Assembly (NCBI RefSeq): GCF_040050925.1
Contig: NZ_CP157390.1
Location: 992,001-1,056,000, forward strand
Source: Leifsonia sp. NPDC080035
GTDB lineage: Bacteria; Actinomycetota; Actinomycetes; Actinomycetales; Microbacteriaceae
Length of the DNA stretch: 64,000 bases
Direction of reading: 5' to 3'
This document shows positions 33,598-40,987 of this stretch, piece after piece (position 1 is the stretch's first letter; every line of letters begins with the position of its first letter). A program made the position numbers and the translations under genes. Below the pieces are notes generated by a model. That model was not told the origin of the DNA. It searched no databases and saw nothing but the letters and a program-made list of their open reading frames with translations.

Positions 33598-33642
33598 AAA
33601 GGGAGGAGTCCGGGCGCGTCGAGCGCCCGGACTCCTCCCTTT
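33598..33642. terminator. Strong bidirectional terminator
   Basis: Perfect 20-bp arms (33598-33617 and 33623-33642) around a GTCGA loop; the stem opens AAAGGGAGGAG and closes CTCCTCCCTTT, giving A and T tracts at the base on either strand. It lies between the convergent genes ending at 33532 (+) and 33653 (-). Confidence 0.9.
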
Positions 33643-33652
33643 CGTTCGGTGG

Positions 33653-35347
33653 TCAGTCGGTGACGGGGGCGGCGTGGACGCCGTGGTGCTCGTCGCCGTC
33701 CGGTGCCGCGGTGGAGGCGGGGGCGGGGGCATCGGCGGCGTGGGCGCCGTGCTGCACCGCATCCACCGGGGCGGCGGCCGCGTGCGCGCCGTGACCGGCG
33801 GCGACCGGCTCGGCCTGCGCCTGGCCCGGTGCCTGCTCGGCCGGGGCACCGGCGCCCGCGGCGCGGGGACCCCACGCCGGCGGCTTCGGCTTCGCCCACC
33901 AGATCACGACCAGCGCACCGAGGAACGCGACCGCGGCGGGAAGCAGCAGCGCCTCCGACATCGCCTGGGTGAACCCGGCGTGCAGGAACTGCGGCAGCTC
34001 TGTGCCGGCGGAGGCCTCGTTCACCGATCCCCCACCCGGCGTCTTCGGCAGGTCCGCCGCGAGCCGGCTCGTGATGAGGGCCGAGATGGATGCGCTCCCG
34101 AGCACGGCGCCGATCTGGCGGGTGGTGTTGAAGACGCCGGAACCGGCGCCCGCCTGGTTCATCGGCAGGTTGTGCGTCGCTGTCGCCGAGATCGGCCCCC
34201 AGACGCCCGACATCGCGACGCCCATCAGCGCGCTCGGGATGAGCAGCAGCCAGATGTTGACATCCGGCGACAGCATCCGCGAGTAGAGGAACAGCGCGAG
34301 GGCGAACAGCACGAGCCCGGGGGTGGCGATGAACTTCGGGTTGATCCTGTCGATCAGCCGGCCCATCACCGGGGCGAGGGCGCCGGAGAGGATCGCGGTC
34401 GGGGCGAGCATCAGCGCCGACTCGGTCGGGGTGAGACCGCGCACCGTCTGGAAGTAGAACACCAGCGGCAGCGACATGCAGGTCACCGCGAAGCCGACCG
34501 TGGTGATGGCGCCGTTCGAGAGCGAGAAGTTGCGGTCGCGGAACAGCGGCAGCGGAAGCAGCGGCTCCTTCTTGTTCAGCGCCTGCCAGACGACGAACGC
34601 CGCGAGCACGACGATGCCGGCGATGATCAGGCCCCACACCGAGATCGGGCCCCAGATGACGCCCCAGTCGTAGGTGCCGCCCTCCTGGATGCCGAAGACG
34701 AGCAGGAACATGCCGACGGCGGAGAGGACCACGCCGAGGATGTCGAAGCTGTGCGAGTGCGTCGGCAGCTTCGGGACCAGGCGCATCGCGAGGATGAACG
34801 CGACGACGCCGACGGGAAGGTTGATGAAGAAGATCCACTCCCAGCCGAGCGAGTCGACGAGGATGCCGCCGAGCAGCGGGCCGACGAGCGTCGCGACACC
34901 GGCGACGGCGCCCCAGAGGCCCATGGCGACGCCGCGGCGGTCCGGCGGGAAGATGCGGGTGATGACCGCCATCGTCTGCGGGGTCATCAGCGCGGCGCCG
35001 AGGCCCTGCACGACACGGGCGGTGATCAGCATCCCGATTCCGCCGCCTGGCATCACGCCGGAGAACCCGCACCAGGCGGAGGCGAGCGTGAAGATCACGA
35101 GGCCGATCAGGTAGATGTTCTTGGGGCCGAAACGGTCGCCGAGGCGACCGGTGATCAGCAGCGGCACGGCGTACGAGAGCAGGTAGGCGCTCGTGACCCA
35201 GATGACCGCGTTGTAGTCGGTTCCGAGGTTCAGGCCCTTCATGATCGAGGGGTTCGCCACCGACACGATGGTGGTGTCGATGAGGATCATGAAGAAGCCG
35301 ACGACCAGCGCCCAGAGGGCGGGCCAGGGCTTCAGTTGACGTTCCAT
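33653..35347 (-). CDS. DHA2-family MFS drug transporter
   Basis: This 564-residue protein has 14 predicted membrane helices of the EmrB/QacA group. Motifs are LIDTTIVSVANPSI in helix 1, GRLGDRFGPKNIYL (motif A, about 67-80), ARVVQGLGAALMTPQ (motif B) and GPLLGGILVD (motif C). It would expel drugs or metabolites using the proton gradient. The C-terminal 70 residues are a cytoplasmic His/Ala/Pro-rich tail with repeated HGAHAA units. It lies 14 bases downstream of a PadR gene that probably controls it. Confidence 0.92.
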   Translation of the reverse strand: MERQLKPWPALWALVVGFFMILIDTTIVSVANPSIMKGLNLGTDYNAVIWVTSAYLLSYAVPLLITGRLGDRFGPKNIYLIGLVIFTLASAWCGFSGVMPGGGIGMLITARVVQGLGAALMTPQTMAVITRIFPPDRRGVAMGLWGAVAGVATLVGPLLGGILVDSLGWEWIFFINLPVGVVAFILAMRLVPKLPTHSHSFDILGVVLSAVGMFLLVFGIQEGGTYDWGVIWGPISVWGLIIAGIVVLAAFVVWQALNKKEPLLPLPLFRDRNFSLSNGAITTVGFAVTCMSLPLVFYFQTVRGLTPTESALMLAPTAILSGALAPVMGRLIDRINPKFIATPGLVLFALALFLYSRMLSPDVNIWLLLIPSALMGVAMSGVWGPISATATHNLPMNQAGAGSGVFNTTRQIGAVLGSASISALITSRLAADLPKTPGGGSVNEASAGTELPQFLHAGFTQAMSEALLLPAAVAFLGALVVIWWAKPKPPAWGPRAAGAGAPAEQAPGQAQAEPVAAGHGAHAAAAPVDAVQHGAHAADAPAPASTAAPDGDEHHGVHAAPVTD

Positions 35348-35361
35348 GGGTGTCTTTCTTC

Positions 35362-35943
35362 TTATGCGTGCTTCTCCTCGTCCCAGGAGATGGCTCCCGA
35401 GACGAGGTCGTCGATGAGGTCTTCGAGGGTGGCCGCGTCGGCCTCCGCCATGGCGCGCAGGTAGCGCACGTCGATCCAGTACTTGGCGGGGAGGCCCTTG
35501 CGCTTGATGGCGGCGATGGCCGTGTCGAGCACCGCGATGTCGGCGCGGATCAGACCGACGCGCCGGCGGAGCAGGGCGACCACGGTGTCCAGCGAGAGGT
35601 TGTGCGCCTCGCCGAGCCCGAGCGGGAACTCGGGGAACTCGTTGACCGGGGTGCCGATGATCTCGGCCACCCGCTCGCCGAGGGCGAGGCTGCCCTCGTC
35701 CGTGATCTCGTAGGTGGTGCGCTCGGGCCGGTTGCCCTCGCGCTCGGTGCCGATCGCCCGCACCATGCCCTCCCGGGCGAGGCGGTCGACCGTGTGGTAC
35801 AGCGAGCCCGGCCGCACCTTGACCAGGCGGTCCTCGGAGCGCTGCACCAGGGTCTGGTACATCTCGTACGGATGCGTCGGTCCCTCGGCGAGCAGCGCGA
35901 GCGCCGCCACGGCGAGGGGGGTGAGGGTGGGCGTTTTAGGCAT
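35362..35943 (-). CDS. PadR-family regulator of the efflux gene
   Basis: This 193-residue protein has a PadR winged helix (ALLAEGPTHPYEMYQTLVQRSEDRLVKVRPGSLYHTVDRLAREGMV, about 17-61, then a wing with RPERTTYEIT) and a C-terminal PadR dimerisation domain (RRRVGLIRADIAVLDTAIAAI). The ATG at 35943 is well supported by the family N-terminus. It is the first gene of a two-gene operon with the MFS transporter. A clear palindrome lies about 70 bases upstream, so autorepression relieved by a phenolic or drug-like ligand is likely. Confidence 0.9.
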   Translation of the reverse strand: MPKTPTLTPLAVAALALLAEGPTHPYEMYQTLVQRSEDRLVKVRPGSLYHTVDRLAREGMVRAIGTEREGNRPERTTYEITDEGSLALGERVAEIIGTPVNEFPEFPLGLGEAHNLSLDTVVALLRRRVGLIRADIAVLDTAIAAIKRKGLPAKYWIDVRYLRAMAEADAATLEDLIDDLVSGAISWDEEKHA

Positions 35944-36010
35944 GGGTCCAGGTTGGTGGTGTTCGGGGATTGTTCGGGATGAGGGGCGGGACCGAGTGGC
36001 CCGTGCTGAT

Positions 36011-36026
36011 TATTCCATGTGGAATA
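36011..36026. promoter_or_regulatory. PadR-type operator upstream of padR-MFS
   Basis: TATTCCATGTGGAATA is an inverted repeat with perfect 7-bp arms and a 2-bp centre, in an otherwise GC-rich gap about 70 bp upstream of the padR-type start. Confidence 0.75.
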
Positions 36027-36108
36027 GTACGCGCGGGGTAAGCCGGGTGTCAAGGTCGACCGCGTCCGTAGATCCGGAAGCGAGAGGCGGCGCGCCGTGC
36101 GATTGCAG

Positions 36109-36155
36109 GTAACTTCGGAGATATCGGGCCACGCCGGTGAAAACTCCGGAGTTAC
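36109..36155 (-). terminator. Inverted repeat after the SMP-30 gene
   Basis: GTAACTTCGGAG (36109-36120) and CTCCGGAGTTAC (36144-36155) pair with one mismatch around a 23-base loop, 29 bases beyond the stop of the minus-strand lactonase gene. Confidence 0.5.
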
Positions 36156-36183
36156 GAACGCGGCGCTCGCGCGGAAGGCCCGC

Positions 36184-37062
36184 TCAGGCCGTGCGGTAGT
36201 GCGGCTCCGGGAGGCCGCGGCGGCCCACACGCGCGGTGAAGAGGGCGCCGGAGGCGGGGTGGGCGGCGAGTTCGGCCGTGGAGAGGCCCTGGCGCGCCGA
36301 GGTGATGACGAGGGTGTCGAGGCCGGGGCCGGCGAAGCAGACGCTCGACGCGTTCGGGGCGGGGACGGCGACCGTGTCGGTGCGGCGGCCGTCCGGCGCG
36401 AAGCGGCGCACCTCGGCGGCGCCCCAGAACGCGATCCAGAGGCCGCCGTCGGCGTCCACCGTCGCGCCGTCGGGCATCCCCTCGGTCGTCAGGTGGACGC
36501 GGCGCGGCCCCGTCGCGCCGGTGGCCGGGTCGTAGTCGCGCGCCCAGACGGTGCGGGCGAGGGTGTCGATCGAGTAGAGGGTGCCGCCATCGGGCGAGAA
36601 GGCGAGGCCGTTGGAGAGGAGGAGGTCGTCGTCCAGCACCGTGACGGTCCCGGCGGAGACGCGGAGCAGGCACTGCGGTCCGGGATCGTCGTCCAGGGCG
36701 TGGGTGCCGACGAGGAGGGAGCCGTCGGGGCCGACCGCGGCGTCGTTCGTGCGGGCGGGAACGTCGTCCGCGAACAGCGTCGTGCCGCCGAAGCGGCGGC
36801 CGTCCGCCGAGACGGACCAGAGCCGGCGGGCGCCGACGACCACCAGGCCGCCGTCCTCCGCGAGCGTCACGGCGCCGACGGTCTCGCCGAACTCGGCGCG
36901 CTCGGTCGGCCGGATCGTGCCGTCCGCCTCCAGGGTCCCGGCGAGCACCGCGCCCGCGGTGATGTCGACCCAGCGCAGCACGCCGCTGCGCGCATCCCAC
37001 AGCGGACCCTCGCCGAGCTCGAAGGTCTCGACGGTGGCGCGCTTCGCGCGATGGGCGGTCAC
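36184..37062 (-). CDS. SMP-30/gluconolactonase-family lactonase
   Basis: This 292-residue six-bladed beta-propeller shows GEGPLWDARSGVLRWVDI (metal-ligand Glu near 18), NDAAVGPDGSLLVGT, LSNGLAFSPDGGTLYSIDT and GATVDADGGLWIAFWGAAEVRRF, the usual ligand positions of sugar lactonases and regucalcin. It would open a sugar lactone to the free sugar acid in the cytoplasm. It is the last gene of a three-gene minus-strand unit with the FAH-type hydrolase and a hydroxyacid dehydrogenase. A GTG at 37062 is the start. This set suggests oxidative, non-phosphorylative sugar breakdown. Confidence 0.9.
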   Translation of the reverse strand: MTAHRAKRATVETFELGEGPLWDARSGVLRWVDITAGAVLAGTLEADGTIRPTERAEFGETVGAVTLAEDGGLVVVGARRLWSVSADGRRFGGTTLFADDVPARTNDAAVGPDGSLLVGTHALDDDPGPQCLLRVSAGTVTVLDDDLLLSNGLAFSPDGGTLYSIDTLARTVWARDYDPATGATGPRRVHLTTEGMPDGATVDADGGLWIAFWGAAEVRRFAPDGRRTDTVAVPAPNASSVCFAGPGLDTLVITSARQGLSTAELAAHPASGALFTARVGRRGLPEPHYRTA

Positions 37063-37087
37063 GGTCCCAGTCTGCCCCGGCCCGAGG

Positions 37088-37945
37088 TCAGACCGTGGCG
37101 CGCCGGACCCGGGATCCGTGCTCGCCGAGGCCCTCGATCGAGACCCGCACCGTGTCGCCGTCGGCGAGGTACGGGAACCGGCCGGAGAGCGCGACGCCCT
37201 GCGGCGTGCCGGTGTTCACGATGTCCCCCGGCTCCAGCACCATGTACTGGCTGAGGTCGCGGATGAGCGCCTCCACGCCGAAGATCATGTCGGCGGTGGA
37301 CGAGTCCTGGCGCGGCTCGCCGTTCACCCACGAGGCGAGACGCAGGGAGCCGTGCTCGACCTCGTCCGGGGTGACCAGCTCCGGGCCGAGCGGGTTGAAG
37401 GTCTCGGCGCACTTGCCCTTCGACCACTGGCCACCGGAGACGTCGAGCTGGTAGGCGCGCTCGGAGACATCGTCGGAGACGGCGAAGCCGGCGATGCACG
37501 CGGCCGCCTCCTCGTCGCTCGCCAGGTAGCGGGCGCGGCGGCCGATGACGACGGCGAGCTCCACCTCCCAGTCGACGCGCTCGGCGCCGGGCGGGAGCAG
37601 GATGTCGTCGTTCGGGCCGACCACGGTGTTCGGGTGCTTGAAGAAGACGATGGGATGCTCGGGCGGCGCCGAGCCGGACTCCGCCGCGTGCGCGGCGTAG
37701 TTCTGGCCGATGCAGATCACGGCCGCGGGCCGGGCGACGGGGGCGCCGATGCGCAGGCCCTCCGCCGCGGCGGGCGCCGCGGTCAGCTCGCCTGCGGCGA
37801 GGGCGCGGCGGGCGCGCTCGATGCCGTCCCCCGCGAAGAACGGGGGGTCGATGTCCGCGGCGATCGAGTCGAGCTCGTAGAGCGCGCCGTCGGCGCGCAG
37901 GTAGGGGCGCTCGGCGCCGGGCTCTCCCAGTCGGAGGAAGCGCAT
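37088..37945 (-). CDS. Fumarylacetoacetate hydrolase-family protein
   Basis: This 285-residue protein has the FAH fold: AVICIGQNYAAHAAESG (about 74-90), HPIVFFKHPNTVVGPNDDI, the metal-binding DWEVELAVVIGRRAR, FAVSDDVSER and PGDIVNTGTPQGVAL. Related enzymes hydrolyse 2,4-diketo acids (for example 2,4-diketo-3-deoxy-L-fuconate or -rhamnonate) to pyruvate and a hydroxyacid. Next to a sugar lactonase and dehydrogenases, that role is the best guess. The ATG at 37945 is 16 bases after the dehydrogenase stop. Confidence 0.9.
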   Translation of the reverse strand: MRFLRLGEPGAERPYLRADGALYELDSIAADIDPPFFAGDGIERARRALAAGELTAAPAAAEGLRIGAPVARPAAVICIGQNYAAHAAESGSAPPEHPIVFFKHPNTVVGPNDDILLPPGAERVDWEVELAVVIGRRARYLASDEEAAACIAGFAVSDDVSERAYQLDVSGGQWSKGKCAETFNPLGPELVTPDEVEHGSLRLASWVNGEPRQDSSTADMIFGVEALIRDLSQYMVLEPGDIVNTGTPQGVALSGRFPYLADGDTVRVSIEGLGEHGSRVRRATV

Positions 37946-37961
37946 CGGTCGGTCCTCTCGG

Positions 37962-38948
37962 TCAGCGGGTGCGGGCGGCGACCGCGTCGGCGTTGACCAG
38001 CGCGGGCACGGGACGCCCTGCCCACAGGTCGACGATGTTGGCGGCGGCGTGCGCTGGCAGGTCGGCGAGCGCCTGCGGCGAGTACCAGGCGGCGTGCGGC
38101 GTGAGCAGCACCGAGTCGAGGGTGCGCAGGAGGCTTGCGGCGGGCAGCGGCTCATCCTCGAACACGTCTATCGCCGCGCCGCCGAGCCGGCCGGAGGCGA
38201 GGGCGTCCGCGAGGGCGGCCTCGTCGACGAGCGGACCGCGGCAGGTGTTGACCACGACGGCGCCCGGCTTCAGCGCGGCGAGCGCGGCCGCGTCCACCAG
38301 GTGGTGCGTCTGCGGGGTCAGCGGGGCATGCAGGGTGAGCACGTCGGCGCGCGGGAGGGCGGCCTCGAGCGGCGCCGGCTCCAGGCCGTCGGCGAGGATG
38401 CGCTCGTCGGGCACGACCGGGTCGCTCACGACGACGTGGAAGCCGAGGGCCTTGCAGCGAAGCGCGACGAGCGAGCCGATGCGGCCGTAGCCGACGACGA
38501 CCACGGTGGTGGCGGCGGGGCGGACGGCGAGCGGCCGCGCGTCCACGGCCGACCAGTGCCCGGCGCGGACCGCGCGGTCGTAGTGCTGGAGACCGCGGCC
38601 GAGGCTCAGGATCATCGCCAGCGTGTGGGTGGCGACCTCGTCGAGGCAGTAGGCGGGGGTGTTGGCGACCAGGACGCCGCGCTCGGTGGCGGCATCGACG
38701 TCGATCATGTCGTAGCCGATGCCGAGGCGGCTGATCGCACGGACGCCGGGCAGCCGATCCAGTAGGTCGCCGGTGATGGGCGCCCATTGCACGATCAGGG
38801 CGGAGGCGTCGGCCGCGGCCTCGGCGATGTCGTCGGCGGAACGGGAGGCGGCATGGCGGACGCGGAAACCGGCGGCGGCCAGCGCGTCCTCGGCGGCAGT
38901 GCCGGGCAGATCGCTGTCCGTGATCACCACGAGGTCATCGGAAGTCAT
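37962..38948 (-). CDS. D-isomer-specific 2-hydroxyacid dehydrogenase
   Basis: This 328-residue NAD-dependent enzyme has Rossmann motif VVGYGRIGSLVALR (about 151-164) and the catalytic trio Arg in NTCRGPLVDEAAL, Glu in FEDEPLP and His in LTPHAAWYS. It would interconvert a 2-keto acid and a D-2-hydroxy acid, possibly a glyoxylate- or lactate-type end product of the cluster. It is the first gene of the minus-strand unit, divergent from the SDR at 39037. Its promoter -10 (TATAGC, eight bases before the ATG) overlaps the proposed GntR site. Confidence 0.92.
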   Translation of the reverse strand: MTSDDLVVITDSDLPGTAAEDALAAAGFRVRHAASRSADDIAEAAADASALIVQWAPITGDLLDRLPGVRAISRLGIGYDMIDVDAATERGVLVANTPAYCLDEVATHTLAMILSLGRGLQHYDRAVRAGHWSAVDARPLAVRPAATTVVVVGYGRIGSLVALRCKALGFHVVVSDPVVPDERILADGLEPAPLEAALPRADVLTLHAPLTPQTHHLVDAAALAALKPGAVVVNTCRGPLVDEAALADALASGRLGGAAIDVFEDEPLPAASLLRTLDSVLLTPHAAWYSPQALADLPAHAAANIVDLWAGRPVPALVNADAVAARTR

Positions 38949-38952
38949 GCAG

Positions 38953-39028
38953 AAACGCTATAGCATCTAGCGTTTTGATGCCAACGCGATCGGCCGTTGC
39001 GCTGCAATCGCCGAGCGGATGCTATAGC
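38953..39028. promoter_or_regulatory. Divergent promoter with two GntR-type sites
   Basis: The 88-bp gap between starts at 38948 (-) and 39037 (+) holds AAACGCTA-N7-TAGCGTTT (38953-38975) and a second GCTATAGC at 39021-39028. On each side the sequence reads ATGCTATAGCGTTT toward the gene, with TATAGC ending exactly eight bases before each ATG. Site 1 extends to GCTATAGCATCTAGC, close to a site in front of the GntR gene (GCTATAGCATGTAGC, 58177-58191). Confidence 0.8.
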
Positions 39029-39036
39029 GTTTTGCC

Positions 39037-39789
39037 ATGACCTCAGCGCGACGAAGCCTCATCACCGGCGCCAGCTCCGGCATCGGATCCGCCACCGCCG
39101 TCCGCCTCGCGGGCGAGGGCCACGCCGTGTGGCTGACGTACACGAACGGGGACGCGGCGGTGCGCCGCGTCGCCGCCGAGTGCGAGGCCGCCGGTTCCCC
39201 CGACGTGCGCGTCAGCAGGCTGGACCTGCGCGACACCGCCTCCATCGACGCACTCGTCGCCGAGATCGCGGACGCCTGGGGCGAGCTGCACGTGCTGGTC
39301 AACAACGGCGGCGTCTGCCCCTACCGCCACTTCGACGACATCGAGCTCGACGAGTGGGATGCGGTGATGGAGACGAACGTGCGCGGCACCTTCGTGCTCA
39401 CCCGCGCGGCGCTGCCGCTGCTGCGCGCCGCGGAGGGCGACCGCAGCGTCGTCAACCTGTCCTCGATCGCCGGCCAGGTCGGCGCGCTTCAGACCGGGAT
39501 GCACTACGCGGCGAGCAAGGGCGCGCTGCTGGCCCTCACCCGGAGCTTCGCCCGGCACCTCGCCGCCGAGCGCATCCGCGTGAACGCGGTGACTCCGGGC
39601 CCTGTCACCAGCGCGATCACCGACCAGCTCACCGACGACGGCAGGGCGGCGCTGGAGTCGTCCATCCCGCTCGGCCGGTTCGGCACCCCGGACGACGTGG
39701 CCTGGATCATCTCCACGCTCGCGTCCGGCAACGCCGGCTTCGTGACCGGGGCGACGTACGACGTCAACGGCGGCGTCCGGATCGACTGA
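39037..39789 (+). CDS. SDR-family oxidoreductase
   Basis: This 250-residue classical SDR has TGASSGIGSATAV (cofactor site, about 10-22), NNGG near residue 88, catalytic Ser in NLSSIAGQ, YAASKGAL with Tyr and Lys, and VTPGPVTSAI. The end TGATYDVNGGVRID is typical of 3-oxoacyl-ACP-reductase-like and sugar SDRs. It probably oxidises an aldose or a deoxy-sugar acid in the pathway of this cluster. It begins a two-gene plus-strand unit divergent from the hydroxyacid dehydrogenase and shares the GntR-type sites. Confidence 0.9.
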   Translation: MTSARRSLITGASSGIGSATAVRLAGEGHAVWLTYTNGDAAVRRVAAECEAAGSPDVRVSRLDLRDTASIDALVAEIADAWGELHVLVNNGGVCPYRHFDDIELDEWDAVMETNVRGTFVLTRAALPLLRAAEGDRSVVNLSSIAGQVGALQTGMHYAASKGALLALTRSFARHLAAERIRVNAVTPGPVTSAITDQLTDDGRAALESSIPLGRFGTPDDVAWIISTLASGNAGFVTGATYDVNGGVRID

Positions 39790-39817
39790 GCGCCCCATCC
39801 CGCTTCGAGAGGAAACC

Positions 39818-40177
39818 ATGACCGCATCCACAGTCCCCGCCGTTCCCGCCCTGACGGCACTGGCCGTCGTCGCCGACCAGGTGGCCGCGTTCAACGCACA
39901 CGACCTGGAGGCGTTCGTCGCCACGTACGCGGAGGACGCGGTCGTGGTCGGCGTCGCCGCCGAGCCGCTGGTCGGCCGGGATGCGCTGCGCGCGTTCTAC
40001 GGCGACCGCCTGACCCACCCGGACCTGCGCTGCGAGATCGACGCGACGACACTGTTCGGCGAGCGCTGGGTGGTCGCACGCGAGTCGGTGATCCGCGACG
40101 GCGTCGGTACGGAGACGATCGCGACGTTCGACGTGCGCGACGGGCTCATCCGGCGCGCGTCGATGCTGAAGGCGTAG
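39818..40177 (+). CDS. SnoaL/NTF2-like fold protein
   Basis: This 119-residue protein has the NTF2-like cone pattern: a helical N-terminus (VVADQVAAFNAHDLEAFVATYAEDAVVV, about 18-45), LVGRDALRAFYGDRL, and strands ending TIATFDVRDGLIRRASML. Such folds act as isomerases, hydrolases or ligand-binding subunits; no catalytic assignment is safe. A GAGAGGAAACC box precedes the ATG. It is 28 bases after the SDR gene and its stop overlaps an inverted repeat shared with the convergent operon. Confidence 0.82.
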   Translation: MTASTVPAVPALTALAVVADQVAAFNAHDLEAFVATYAEDAVVVGVAAEPLVGRDALRAFYGDRLTHPDLRCEIDATTLFGERWVVARESVIRDGVGTETIATFDVRDGLIRRASMLKA

Positions 40178-40216
40178 GCGTGCGGCGCCGCGCGGCACCA
40201 CTCAGCGCCGCACGCC
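40177..40216. terminator. Inverted repeat between convergent units
   Basis: Perfect 12-bp arms GGCGTGCGGCGC (40177-40188) and GCGCCGCACGCC (40205-40216) with a 16-base loop. The right arm lies within the end of the convergent SDR gene, so each unit may terminate at the other's edge. Confidence 0.65.
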
Positions 40217-40987
40217 GTAGCGGGCGTCGAGCGCGGCGTCGGGGGCGGGCGTGCCGAAGGCGGCCGTCCAGCCGCCGTCCACCGCGATGGACTGGCCGCT
40301 GATGTAGCCGGACTCGTCGCCGAGCAGGTAGGCCACCAGCGACGACACGTCGTCGACGGTCGCGATGCGGCGCATCGGCGGACCCTCGGCCAGGCCGCGC
40401 TCCTCGGCGGCGGGGTCGGGAGCTGCGGCGATCTGCGCCTCTAGGTGCGGGGTGCGCACGCCGCCGGGGGCGACCGTGTTGGCGCGGATGCCGTAGGCGC
40501 CGTAGCTGACGGCGACGCTGCGGCTCAGCGCGTCGATGCCGCCCTTCGTGAACTCGTAGGCCGCGTGGTCGAGGAAGCTCGCCCGGCCGTGGATGGAGCC
40601 CACGTTCACGATGGAGCCGCCGCTGGTCTGCTCGACGAACGCCGACACGGCGGCGGAGCATCCCCAGAGGTAGCCGAGGCCGTTCGTCTCCACCACCGCG
40701 CGGACGGTCTCCTCGTCCAGCTCGTGCAGCGGCGTGCGCCGGGTGATGCCTGCGTTGTTCACCCAGCCGGCGAGCGGGGCGAGCTCGCGGGCGCGGTCGG
40801 CGGCGGCGGTGTGCGTCGCCCGCTCGGCGGAGTCGCCAAGCACGACCGCCGCGCAGGCGCCCGCCTGGACGCTGTCCGAGGCGGTCCGCTCCACGCCGAC
40901 CACCAGCCAGCCGTCGGCGGTCAGCCGCTCGGCGATCCCCCGGCCGATGCCCTTGCCGGAGCCGGTCACGACGACGCTGCGGTTCAT
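40202..40987 (-). CDS. SDR-family oxidoreductase, last gene of the 15-gene operon
   Basis: This 261-residue classical SDR has TGSGKGIGRGIAERL (cofactor site), NNAG near residue 97, catalytic Ser in NVGSIHG, YEFTKGGI and a VAPGGVRTP segment. The C-terminus SGYISGQSIAVDGGW is typical. Its start overlaps the stop of the enolase-superfamily gene (ATGA). It would carry out one of the oxidations of the sugar-acid pathway, such as 2-keto-3-deoxy acid to 2,4-diketo acid; the exact step is inference. Confidence 0.9.
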   Translation of the reverse strand: MNRSVVVTGSGKGIGRGIAERLTADGWLVVGVERTASDSVQAGACAAVVLGDSAERATHTAAADRARELAPLAGWVNNAGITRRTPLHELDEETVRAVVETNGLGYLWGCSAAVSAFVEQTSGGSIVNVGSIHGRASFLDHAAYEFTKGGIDALSRSVAVSYGAYGIRANTVAPGGVRTPHLEAQIAAAPDPAAEERGLAEGPPMRRIATVDDVSSLVAYLLGDESGYISGQSIAVDGGWTAAFGTPAPDAALDARYGVRR

